Below the pieces are notes generated by a model. The model did no database searches, was not told the DNA's origin, and was given only the letters and a program-made list of their open reading frames with translations. A program made the translations under genes and the position numbers. DNA of 64,000 bases from Ardenticatenaceae bacterium (GTDB lineage Bacteria > Chloroflexota > Anaerolineae > Promineifilales > Promineifilaceae), in contig WYBM01000012.1 of the NCBI GenBank assembly GCA_011525915.1, forward strand, positions 62,001 through 126,000, given 5' to 3'. Below, one piece after another: positions 8,685 to 16,785 of the stretch (within the stretch, counting starts at the first letter, position 1; every line of letters starts with the position of its first letter).

Positions 8685-8717
8685 GAGGGTACACGATCTT
8701 GAGGGACGTGTACCCTC
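8685..8717 (+). terminator. 11-bp perfect hairpin between surface protein and expansin genes
   Basis: GAGGGTACACG at 8685-8695 pairs perfectly with CGTGTACCCTC at 8707-8717 around an 11-nt loop. It lies 13 bases after the stop codon at 8671 and 42 bases before the expansin ATG. No T-run follows, so it is either a rho-independent-like terminator lacking a U tract, an mRNA-stabilising hairpin, or an operator for the downstream gene. Confidence 0.55.
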
Positions 8718-8759
8718 ATCATAGTAGTATGTCTCACAACTATCTTGTATACTCTCTCT

Positions 8760-9530
8760 ATGAAAAGCAGGCGCCAGCTTACTGCTGAACTAATGGCCAT
8801 GATCTTCTTTGTCCTTCTGCTGGCCAGCTTCCTTTTTTCACGACTAACTTCAGCCCATACCATACCGGAGGGGATGCCGCCTCGCGCTTACCTGCCCATC
8901 ATCTTCAGCCCGGCCAATGTGCCCATCCCTTTTGGCCCCACACACAGCGGTGAAGGCACCTACTACACCGCCGACGGTTCCGGCAACTGCCTTTTCCCCG
9001 CCTCACCGGAAAACCTGATGGTAGCCGCCATGAACCACACAGATTACGCCAACGCCGCCCTCTGCGGCGCTTACGTACAGATTAGCGGCCCCTACGGCAG
9101 TGTCATCGTACGCATTGTAGACCGCTGCCCGGAATGCCCAGCCGGTGATGTGGATATGAGTCCCCAGGCTTTTGCCCAGATCGCAGACTTGCCCCAGGGG
9201 CGTGTGCCCATTACCTGGCAGTTAGTCAGTTATCCAGTGGATGGGCCTATTGTGTACCACTTCAAAGAGGGCAGTAACCAATGGTGGACGGCCGTGCAAA
9301 TTCGCAACCATCGCCACCCTATCACCAAATTTGAATATTGGAACGGCAGCCAATGGGTAGAAGCACCGCGCCAGCCGTGGAACTACTTTGTAGAGGCCGC
9401 CGGCATGGGGCCGGGGCCGTACACCTTCCGTGTTACAGACAGCTTCGGTCATACCCTCACTGACAGCAACATCCCCCACATCGAAGACGGCAGCGTGCCC
9501 GGCACAGCCCAATTCCCCCCACCACCGTAA
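8760..9530 (+). CDS. Bacterial expansin (EXLX1/YoaJ family)
   Basis: 256 residues from the ATG at 8760 (an in-frame TTG at 8745 is less likely; TATACT at 8748-8753 looks like a -10 box). A signal peptide is followed by AYLPIIF. Domain 1 is a six-stranded double-psi barrel (GEGTYYTADGSGNC, then VIVRIVDRCPECPAGDVDMS, with the Asp pair used for glucan contacts). Domain 2 is a CBM63-like beta-sandwich (YHFKEGSNQWWTAVQIRNH, FEYWNGSQW) carrying the aromatic platform. The similarity runs through both domains to Bacillus YoaJ. Expansins loosen cellulose and peptidoglycan networks without hydrolysis. Six cysteines in domain 1 suggest disulphides. Confidence 0.9.
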   Translation: MKSRRQLTAELMAMIFFVLLLASFLFSRLTSAHTIPEGMPPRAYLPIIFSPANVPIPFGPTHSGEGTYYTADGSGNCLFPASPENLMVAAMNHTDYANAALCGAYVQISGPYGSVIVRIVDRCPECPAGDVDMSPQAFAQIADLPQGRVPITWQLVSYPVDGPIVYHFKEGSNQWWTAVQIRNHRHPITKFEYWNGSQWVEAPRQPWNYFVEAAGMGPGPYTFRVTDSFGHTLTDSNIPHIEDGSVPGTAQFPPPP

Positions 9531-9532
9531 CT

Positions 9533-10486
9533 ATGGCCTATTTAGAATGGATACGACAACACGTGGGACCGCAAAAGATAGTGTTGGTGTATGCCAGCGC
9601 CTGTGTGGCTGACGCACACGGCCGTATCCTGTGGCAGTATCGCGCCGATTTTAACTGTTGGGGGCTGCCGGGTGGTATGCTGGAGTTAGACGAATCATTA
9701 CCAGCCTGTGTTATACGTGAGGTTCATGAAGAGACGGGGTTACAAGTCATACCCACTCGTGTGGTGGGTGTCTATTCCTCGCCGGATTTTGACGTTACCT
9801 ACCCCAACGGCGATCAGGTGCAGCAGGTAACGTTTTGTTTTGCCTGCCAGGTGGTGGGGGGTACGCTGCAGGCAGACGGCCGTGAAAGCCATGACTTGCG
9901 CTGGTTTCCTACCGGGCAATGTCCCCCCACACTACCCTGGTATCAGGTGATGCTGGCTGACCTGCTGGCAAACCAACCCTACGCCACGTTTAACCAGGGT
10001 ACGCCGGGTAACGGCCGGGCTGCTATCCCCTATTACCAGTTCCTGCGCCGCTACCTTGGGCAGGCCTGCATCATTTCGCCGGGAACGGCCGCTTTCATTC
10101 AAAATGAAGCCGGGCATATCCTGTTACAACAGCGCAGCGACAGCGGGCATTGGGGTTTTCCCGGCGGCGGCGTAGAATTAGGTGAGCGTGTAGACCAGAC
10201 CATTGTGCAAGAAGTGTATGAAGAAACGGGCCTGCATGTACAACCTACCCGTGTCATCGGCGTCTATTCTGACCCGGTCGACACCTTCATCTACCCCCAT
10301 GGCGACCAGGTTAAACTGGTACGCACCTTCTTTGCCTGCCAGGTCACCGGGGGGCAACTGCGGGCCGATGGCATAGAATCGCTGGCTGTGCGTTTCTTTC
10401 CGCCGGAAGGGCTGCCACGCCTGATACCACAACACCATCGGCCACTACATGATGCCCTGGCCAACAAGGGGAAAACTGCTTTTTAG
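9533..10486 (+). CDS. Tandem Nudix hydrolase (two fused Nudix domains)
   Basis: 317 residues made of two homologous Nudix domains (about 10-145 and 170-310). Box 1 (48-70) fits GX5EX7REUXEEXGU exactly, with R62 and E66/E67. Box 2 (212-234) is the same except that Q226 replaces the conserved Arg. Both halves repeat PTRV(V/I)GVYS, the GDQV and FACQV segments and ADG.ES, so an internal duplication is clear. Nudix enzymes cleave nucleoside diphosphates linked to another group, using a metal bound by the box glutamates. The start lies 2 bases after the expansin stop, suggesting translational linkage, although the functions look unrelated. Substrate unknown. Confidence 0.9.
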   Translation: MAYLEWIRQHVGPQKIVLVYASACVADAHGRILWQYRADFNCWGLPGGMLELDESLPACVIREVHEETGLQVIPTRVVGVYSSPDFDVTYPNGDQVQQVTFCFACQVVGGTLQADGRESHDLRWFPTGQCPPTLPWYQVMLADLLANQPYATFNQGTPGNGRAAIPYYQFLRRYLGQACIISPGTAAFIQNEAGHILLQQRSDSGHWGFPGGGVELGERVDQTIVQEVYEETGLHVQPTRVIGVYSDPVDTFIYPHGDQVKLVRTFFACQVTGGQLRADGIESLAVRFFPPEGLPRLIPQHHRPLHDALANKGKTAF

Positions 10487-10646
10487 GCTGCTTTTACCTC
10501 TCTGGTTGCAACACCTTTAAAAAGTGTTCAATCGCCACATAGGGCAAATAATTGCTGACATGGGGACATTGGCCGCCTGTTTTTAACGCTCACCGCGACT
10601 TCGGCGAACAGGTGGGGCAAAACTTTACCGCTATGGCCATTTTCAC

Positions 10647-10675
10647 TTGAATAGACAAAAGCCCCCCTGTATACT
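10647..10675 (+). promoter_or_regulatory. Sigma70-type promoter of the multihaem cytochrome gene
   Basis: TTGAAT at 10647-10652 and TATACT at 10670-10675 are separated by exactly 17 bases. The expected transcription start near 10682 lies immediately before the GGAGG ribosome binding site (10684-10688), giving a very short leader. Nothing else coding was seen in the 207-base gap that contains it. Confidence 0.6.
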
Positions 10676-10693
10676 CTGCTGCCGGAGGCCAGA

Positions 10694-12508
10694 TTGCCAA
10701 CTATCAACAGACGTTTCTGGTTTATGATCATGGGCTTGCTGTTAACAGGCGGGCTGGGTTTTTTTGTGGCGCTGCAGACGGTACGCAGCGAGATTGCCCA
10801 GTCCCGGTCTCTGGCAGACGTGCCCTACGCTCAATCTACTACCTGCGTTACCTGCCACCCCGGCCGTTATGAAACGTGGCATGACACCTTTCACCGCACC
10901 ATGACCCAACGGCCGTCGCCCACCACCATGCTTGGTGACTTTGACAACGCCAGCATCATCTACCAAGGCATTACCAGCCGCTTCACCCATGAAGACGGCC
11001 GCTATTACATGGAAACCCTGGCCTTTGAACAGCCCGAAAAGTATGAAGTGGTCATGGCCATTGGCTCCCGCCGCTTCCAACAATATGTTACCCAGATTGG
11101 CGACCGCCACTTTCGCCTGCCTCTGGCCTGGCACATTGAAGAAGGGCGCTGGATTCACCTCAACGGTGGCTTCCTGGACCCCGACGATACCGAATTCACC
11201 CGCCATACCGCCCTCTGGGACGCCAACTGCATCTTCTGCCACAACGTCAAGGCCCAACCCGGCTATGACTTCCAACTGCAAACCTTCGACGCCCAGGTGG
11301 CCGAATTGGGTATCGCCTGCGAAGCGTGTCACGGTCCGGCCAGCGAACACATTGCCCGCAACCACAACCCACTGCGTCGCTACCTGCTTTATCTGGGTGA
11401 CCGTGACCCCTCACTTTTTTCTCCCAATGAGCTGTCGCCGCTGCGCCAGGTGCAGTTGTGCGGCCATTGTCATGGCCAGCGCACGCCTAACCCCCGTGAC
11501 CGCATTGAGCAATTTATGGCCGAGGGCGACCCCTTCACGGCCGGAGACGACCTCGGCGTTTATACAGAACCCATCTTCATAAACACCACGCTGGGCAATA
11601 TAGACATTGCCCAGCGCTTCTGGGCTGATGGCACCCCTCGCCTGACCGCCTATGAATACCAGGGCTACCTGCTTTCTCAAGAGCACAACAAAACTGACCT
11701 CACCTGTACCAGCTGCCACAATGCCCACGGCGGCGACCCGGCCGGCATGATTGACCCCGTTATGCGTACCAACGATGGCTGCCTGCAATGCCATGAGGCT
11801 ATGCGGGCCAACGTGACCGCGCACACCAAACACGCCGTTGACAGCACCGGCAGCGCATGTTATGCCTGCCACATGCCAGACATTACCTATGGCTTGCTGA
11901 ACATCCACCCCACCCATCACATTGAAAACCCGGAACCCGCCAAAGCGTGGCGCTATGACATGCCTGAAGCCTGTACGTTGTGCCATACCAACCAGACGGC
12001 CGTGTGGGCCGCTGAAGCCCAGACCGCACTTTTTGACACCCCGCTGCCGGATGATCTCCCCACAGACCCAGCGTATGAAACGGCCGAATCTATCCGCGCT
12101 CTGCTTATGGGCGATGCCGTCCAACGGGCTGTGGCCATCCACGCCCTCACCGGCGAGCGCTCATACCGCCAAGAGCCGCGGGGGCGCTTGTGGGTGACCC
12201 CGTTCTTGCTGCTGGCGCTGGAAGACAACTACCCGGCCGTGCGCTATTTTGCCTGGCGCGGCTTACGTGACCTCGCCGCCCAGGCCAACCTTGTCCTGCC
12301 TGTCTCGGATTTTGACTATCTGGCCGAACCACAAACACGGGCGGCGGCAATTTTGTTGTTATGGGATTGGTGGGCAGTGTTGGATAAAACGGACCTATCG
12401 TTTCCCGGCACAGCCGTACCTCTGACTTCAGCGTTTATGCCTCAAACCGATGTTATCGACGCTCTTCTTGCCCGCCGCAGTGACGAGCAGATCAACATCG
12501 GAGAGTAG
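10694..12508 (+). CDS. Membrane-anchored octahaem cytochrome c
   Basis: 604 residues. A single N-terminal membrane anchor (about 9-30) is followed by eight CxxCH haem c motifs at residues 51, 179, 209, 256, 338, 363, 389 and 427. Many additional histidines (for example HTKH, HPTHH) can serve as distal ligands, as in the cytochrome c554/nitrite- and hydroxylamine-oxidoreductase-like multihaem group. Residues 460-604 lack haem motifs and look helical, HEAT-like. The start is TTG, chosen because GGAGG sits 5 bases upstream; the next Met (residue 11) would cut the anchor. It probably works as an electron conduit or a periplasmic N/S-oxyanion reductase. A 149-residue membrane protein follows and may be a partner. 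Confidence 0.85.
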   Translation: MPTINRRFWFMIMGLLLTGGLGFFVALQTVRSEIAQSRSLADVPYAQSTTCVTCHPGRYETWHDTFHRTMTQRPSPTTMLGDFDNASIIYQGITSRFTHEDGRYYMETLAFEQPEKYEVVMAIGSRRFQQYVTQIGDRHFRLPLAWHIEEGRWIHLNGGFLDPDDTEFTRHTALWDANCIFCHNVKAQPGYDFQLQTFDAQVAELGIACEACHGPASEHIARNHNPLRRYLLYLGDRDPSLFSPNELSPLRQVQLCGHCHGQRTPNPRDRIEQFMAEGDPFTAGDDLGVYTEPIFINTTLGNIDIAQRFWADGTPRLTAYEYQGYLLSQEHNKTDLTCTSCHNAHGGDPAGMIDPVMRTNDGCLQCHEAMRANVTAHTKHAVDSTGSACYACHMPDITYGLLNIHPTHHIENPEPAKAWRYDMPEACTLCHTNQTAVWAAEAQTALFDTPLPDDLPTDPAYETAESIRALLMGDAVQRAVAIHALTGERSYRQEPRGRLWVTPFLLLALEDNYPAVRYFAWRGLRDLAAQANLVLPVSDFDYLAEPQTRAAAILLLWDWWAVLDKTDLSFPGTAVPLTSAFMPQTDVIDALLARRSDEQINIGE

Positions 12509-12556
12509 ATTGGGAACGGTAATCGGTAACTGGTTCACTGAACACCTGTAAAGAAT

Positions 12557-13006
12557 ATGCGCAAAAAACAATCATCGTCTTCATCAATAGAACACAAACT
12601 TGCCCCGCGCCACGGCCGTTTTGGTTGGGCCTGGCTGCTGTTGTGGCTGCTAGTGGGCTTTACCCTGGAAATGCTGCACGGTTTCAAGGCCAATGCATAC
12701 CTGCTTGACCCCATCCGCCGCGAATTTTGGACACTGGCCCATTTTCATGGCGTCGCGCTGGCATTAGTCAACCTCATTTACGTGCGTTGGGCTGAGGGTA
12801 ACCAACTGCCAACTGGTCAGCGTAACCTGGCTTCCTGGGCGCTCATGGCCGGCAGTGTGCTGATGCCGCTGGGCTTTTTTCTAGGTGGGTTGGTTCACTT
12901 CGAGGGCGACCCTGGTCTGGGCATCTTCCTGGCCCCGCCCGGCGCGCTGCTTATCTTGCTCACCGTCTGCCTGCAAACGATTGCCGCCTGGCGAGCAGAA
13001 CAGTGA
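12557..13006 (+). CDS. Small integral membrane protein, possible cytochrome partner
   Basis: 149 residues with a basic N-terminus (RKKQ, HKLAPRHGR) and four predicted membrane spans: about 23-42, 60-76, 88-107 and 117-141. Histidines lie in or near the membrane (HGF, HFHG, HFEG) and could bind a haem, though this is speculation. It begins 48 bases after the octahaem cytochrome gene on the same strand and is probably co-transcribed with it, converging on the kinase operon. I do not recognise the family. Confidence 0.65.
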   Translation: MRKKQSSSSSIEHKLAPRHGRFGWAWLLLWLLVGFTLEMLHGFKANAYLLDPIRREFWTLAHFHGVALALVNLIYVRWAEGNQLPTGQRNLASWALMAGSVLMPLGFFLGGLVHFEGDPGLGIFLAPPGALLILLTVCLQTIAAWRAEQ

Positions 13007-13026
13007 TGAAGATGCCCCCTGCCCGC

Positions 13027-14832
13027 TCAGGGTTGTAGGCTGATCACACAGCGCCGCTCGTCGTCCAGATCACATTGTTGGGCTTCCCGGCCATTGTACC
13101 AAAGCGTAAATTCCTCTTTCCAGTCATATTCCAGCACGCCCCCGACCAACTGTGAACAGGCTGTATGATTAATATTATCGGTGGCGTCTTTGGCTTTTTT
13201 GCTCATGTGCAAACAGGCGCCGGCTGGCAGCATTGGCTGGCCCCATGCACTGAAGCGCTGACGGCCGTTACGCCCCGTCACCAGTTCTAATCCTGCCAGC
13301 AAAAATGGCCCAGCACTCGCATTCGTCATAAACAAGGTATCTTCTTTGGTCTCAAAGACCAACGTATAGGCAGAAAGCGTGGCTGCCGGCGTCTGGGTAG
13401 ACACAGCCGCAGCCGTACTGGGTGGGGTTGCCGTCTCTGCTGATGGGGGCGTGGGCGTGGCCGGGGTGGGTTGGCCACCTTCACGGGCAATAACAGGCAG
13501 GAAAGTTTTCCCTGGGGACATGGCTCCACTTGAAAGGGGGGTGTCTGTAGCGGAAGGTAAAAGAGTGGTGGCGGTTTCTACAATCGCGGCCGTAGCCGTG
13601 GCTGCCGCGGCCGTAGCCGTGGTTGCCACCGCCGTGGCCGTTTCGCCCGGCAAGGATACATTCACCGGGTCTGTAGTGGCTGCGGTCGCAGCAGGGGTAA
13701 CATCAGCCCCTACGTTGGCCCCTGGTCCACCTGGGCCCGCCCGCCCACGAAATAGAAAAACGGCCGCCAACACCAGCAACAACAGCATGACACCCCCACC
13801 AACAGCCTTTAACGGTAGGGAAGAACCGGATGCGGCAGGCAGCACGGCCGTGCCTTGTATGGTCGGCGGCATGGATGCTGTTGGCTGGGGAACGGTGAGG
13901 GGCGGTGTCACAGCCGCCGGGGGGGGCGGTAATGTTTCCATGTCCAGCGCCACACGGTCTATAATGGTGGGCACGGCCGTTGTGGGAGGAATGAGTATGG
14001 TCTTCTTTAAGGCAGCTTCTACGGCGTCTGCCAGCGCCTTGCCGCTTTGAAACCGGTCGCCAGGCTCTTTGGCCAATGCCTTGAGGATAACGGCTTCCAC
14101 TGACGGGGTGAGGTCCGGGCGGATGGTGCGTGGGGCCGGCGGTACGGCCGTCATATGCAGCATCAATAATTCCAATAAATCATCATGAACAAAAGGGAGC
14201 TGCCCGGTGGTCATGCGGTAGAGGATGACCCCCAGGGCGTATAAATCACTCTGTGGCACCGCCCCGGCTGAAGAGACAGCCTGCTCTGGGGCAACGTAAT
14301 GGGGCGACCCCAAAATTTCGCCGCGGGTGCCCACGTCGGCCAGCAGTGCCAGGCCAAAATCAGTGATGTAAGATCGGCCTTGCGCGTCTAGCATCACATT
14401 GGAGGGCTTTATATCTCGATGGACAACCCCATGGCTATGCGCATAGTCCAGAGCTGATCCCATCTCGCGCAGCAGGCGTGTCATCTCCGTAACCGGCATA
14501 AGCTGGCCGTCTTGCTCATACCGGCTGAGGATGGTGTGTAAATCAGCGCCTTCAATGTACTTCATGGCCAGATAGAGCAGGTTATGAGCCTGGCCATAGC
14601 GGTACACACTTACAATATGTGGATGATCTAAGGCAGCAATGGCCCGCGCTTCCCGTTCAAAGCGGGTGATATACGCCTCATCTTGCCGGTGAGGGGTATC
14701 AATGACCTTAACAGCCGCATATCGTTGTAAGCCGGTATCCAGCCCGCGGTAAACGCGGGCCATACCACCCTGCCCTAACAAGCTTTCCAGACGGTATTCA
14801 TCTAATTGGGTACCGATGAGGGGGTCGGTCAC
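13027..14832 (-). CDS. Transmembrane Ser/Thr protein kinase with extracytoplasmic C-terminal domain
   Basis: 601 residues. Residues 13-270 are a complete eukaryotic-type kinase: Gly loop GQGGMARVY (20-28), K42 in AAVKVI, HRDIKPSN (138-145), DFG (158-160) and APEQ (181-184). After a Pro-rich linker comes one membrane span (about 345-366), then a low-complexity Thr/Ala stretch, the motif KTFLPVIAREGG, and a C-terminal domain of about 110 residues with four cysteines. There are no PASTA repeats. The start codon overlaps the stop of the neighbouring kinase gene by 4 bases (ATGA), so the two form one operon. Probably a Hanks-type sensor kinase acting on cytoplasmic proteins. Confidence 0.92.
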   Translation of the reverse strand: MTDPLIGTQLDEYRLESLLGQGGMARVYRGLDTGLQRYAAVKVIDTPHRQDEAYITRFEREARAIAALDHPHIVSVYRYGQAHNLLYLAMKYIEGADLHTILSRYEQDGQLMPVTEMTRLLREMGSALDYAHSHGVVHRDIKPSNVMLDAQGRSYITDFGLALLADVGTRGEILGSPHYVAPEQAVSSAGAVPQSDLYALGVILYRMTTGQLPFVHDDLLELLMLHMTAVPPAPRTIRPDLTPSVEAVILKALAKEPGDRFQSGKALADAVEAALKKTILIPPTTAVPTIIDRVALDMETLPPPPAAVTPPLTVPQPTASMPPTIQGTAVLPAASGSSLPLKAVGGGVMLLLLVLAAVFLFRGRAGPGGPGANVGADVTPAATAATTDPVNVSLPGETATAVATTATAAAATATAAIVETATTLLPSATDTPLSSGAMSPGKTFLPVIAREGGQPTPATPTPPSAETATPPSTAAAVSTQTPAATLSAYTLVFETKEDTLFMTNASAGPFLLAGLELVTGRNGRQRFSAWGQPMLPAGACLHMSKKAKDATDNINHTACSQLVGGVLEYDWKEEFTLWYNGREAQQCDLDDERRCVISLQP

Positions 14833-16622
14833 GGCAGGTACACCTCACACTGGCTGGCAGTAACAGCGCAACGACCCACTTCCTGCCCCTGCCACATCAC
14901 ACGGAAGGCAGCCACACCCGGCCGCGATGTCCAAAAGACAATGTCCCCATCTTGTTCAGGGGTGATGGTAGCGTTATAGCGGCGGCATGAAGACGGCCGT
15001 AGCCAGCCAGACACTTTGGTCATCTCCAGCCGGGCACAGCTAAACTGTTCTACAAAACTGTAAAACTGTGACCAACTGCGCCCTTCGAACCAGTAACCGC
15101 TGGGGTTCCCATTGTCGTCCAGTGATTCAAACACAAACTGGCTGACCCGGATATCCGCCACATTGGGGTTGTACAGGTAAAAGCTGGTGGCGTCATAGAA
15201 CATCACCAGGCGTAAACCGGTAGGGGTAGCCGTGGGCGCCAGGGTATCTGTGGGGGGGGCAGCAGGCGGCGGCGTTTCCGGGGGAGATATGGCCACAACT
15301 GTAGGTGGCGCCGTAGCTGAGGGGGCAGGCACAACGGCCGTGTCTGTTTCTACTGTGACCGTGATGGGAAACGCTGTAGCCGTTGGGTGGGCAACTGTGG
15401 GCACGACCGCGGAGACGGCCGTTTCAGTTATGGCAACGGCTGTAACGGTTGTAGATAAAGGCACCACGGCCGTAGTCTCTTCATCCGCCCTACCCCATAC
15501 CACCCAGCGGGCGGCCAGCAGCAGCAAAATCACAATCCCGCCACCAACCAGCCAGGTAACGGGCATAGGTAAACGGCGTTTGGCCGACGAAAGAGATGAT
15601 GCTGGTATTTGGAAGGGTTGGGTAATGGGTGCGGGTTGGGGCGCTGTCACCGGGACCGCTCCCTGCATAGCCGGTGGTGGCGGTGGCAGGTATAAACTGA
15701 CCCGCTCTACCACCGATACAGAGGACAATGCCGGGGCCACAACCCCGGCGGGCAGTGGTGGTAAAAACACTGAGGCATGCGTATCCTCAGATGTTGTTAA
15801 CGCCTCAGTCAGGGCCTCCATCAACGCTGCACCACTTTGGTAACGGTTGGCTGGCTGCTTGTTAAGCGCTTTTAGCAGCATCTTTTCCGTCGCGGCGTTT
15901 AGGTTGGGGTTTAACTGGCGTGGTGGCGGCGGCGGTTGAGTCAGGTGTTGCACGGCCAGGCTGGTAGGCGAAGGATCGTCAAACGGTACAGAACCGGTGA
16001 GCATCTCGTACAAAATGACGCCCAGGGCGTACAGGTCAGATTGAGGCACGGCCGTAGCGGAATTGCGCGCCTGCTCTGGGGCAATGTAATGCGGCGTGCC
16101 AAACGTACCACCCAAGGAGCCTTGTTGGGCATTTAAGGCCAGACCAAAGTCAGCCAGAGCCACACGGCCGTCTTTGGCCACCATCACATTTGAAGGTTTT
16201 ACATCCCGGTGAATGATATCCTGGCTATGGGCGTAATCTAGAGCCTCGGCCACAGCCAGGCCAATGTGCAACACATCTTTGTGGGGCATTAACTCCCCTT
16301 CATCGGCGTATTGTTTCATCACCCGGCCCAGGTCTGGGCCATCTACAAACTCCATAGCAAAGTAATACAGATCATCCTGCTGCCCGGCATAAAACACCTG
16401 TAAGATATTGTCATGCCGCCAGGTGGCCACGGCACGCGCCTCCTGCAAAAAACGCTCGGCATAAGCCGGGTTGTCCCGGTAGCGGGCGTCAATCACTTTG
16501 ACAGCCACCGGCCTATGCAAGCTAACGTCCCAGCCCAAATAAACGGTAGCCATGCCACCCCGCCCCACAACAGTGTCAAGGCGATAATTACCTAGATGCT
16601 GCCCAATCAGAGGATCATTCAT
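14829..16622 (-). CDS. Transmembrane Ser/Thr protein kinase, paralogue
   Basis: About 597 residues from the ATG at 16622, which has AGGA 7 bases upstream; an in-frame ATG at 16646 has no such site. The kinase domain is complete: GRGGMATVY, K42, HRDVKPSN, DFGLAL, IAPEQA. One membrane span (about 350-372) is followed by a Thr/Pro/Ala linker and a beta-rich C-terminal domain with the cysteines of FSCARLEM and RPSSCRRY. Its layout matches the downstream kinase domain by domain, so the pair arose by duplication; the outer domains have diverged much more than the kinases, which suggests different signals. Confidence 0.92.
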   Translation of the reverse strand: MNDPLIGQHLGNYRLDTVVGRGGMATVYLGWDVSLHRPVAVKVIDARYRDNPAYAERFLQEARAVATWRHDNILQVFYAGQQDDLYYFAMEFVDGPDLGRVMKQYADEGELMPHKDVLHIGLAVAEALDYAHSQDIIHRDVKPSNVMVAKDGRVALADFGLALNAQQGSLGGTFGTPHYIAPEQARNSATAVPQSDLYALGVILYEMLTGSVPFDDPSPTSLAVQHLTQPPPPPRQLNPNLNAATEKMLLKALNKQPANRYQSGAALMEALTEALTTSEDTHASVFLPPLPAGVVAPALSSVSVVERVSLYLPPPPPAMQGAVPVTAPQPAPITQPFQIPASSLSSAKRRLPMPVTWLVGGGIVILLLLAARWVVWGRADEETTAVVPLSTTVTAVAITETAVSAVVPTVAHPTATAFPITVTVETDTAVVPAPSATAPPTVVAISPPETPPPAAPPTDTLAPTATPTGLRLVMFYDATSFYLYNPNVADIRVSQFVFESLDDNGNPSGYWFEGRSWSQFYSFVEQFSCARLEMTKVSGWLRPSSCRRYNATITPEQDGDIVFWTSRPGVAAFRVMWQGQEVGRCAVTASQCEVYLP

Positions 16623-16785
16623 TTGCTTATCCTGCCCTACCCTCATTATAGTTAACCATTACAAATTGCCCATGATTCCTTTTGGCTAATGGCCCGGTTT
16701 AGGGCAAACTTAAGGTACAGACCAGGGCGGTGAGCAGTGAAAGGGTTGTACCACACCAACTGATTGTATGGAAGGAGGCCTGCAC

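Noticed and set aside
11411..12142. 243-residue open frame antisense to the octahaem cytochrome
   Set aside because: Mirror of a GC-rich real gene with eight haem motifs; the antisense product has no recognisable features.
13379..14050. 223-residue open frame on the plus strand opposite the kinase gene
   Set aside because: It is Val/Ala/Gly-only and mirrors the low-complexity Thr/Ala linker of the kinase on the other strand; no start signal and no fold features.
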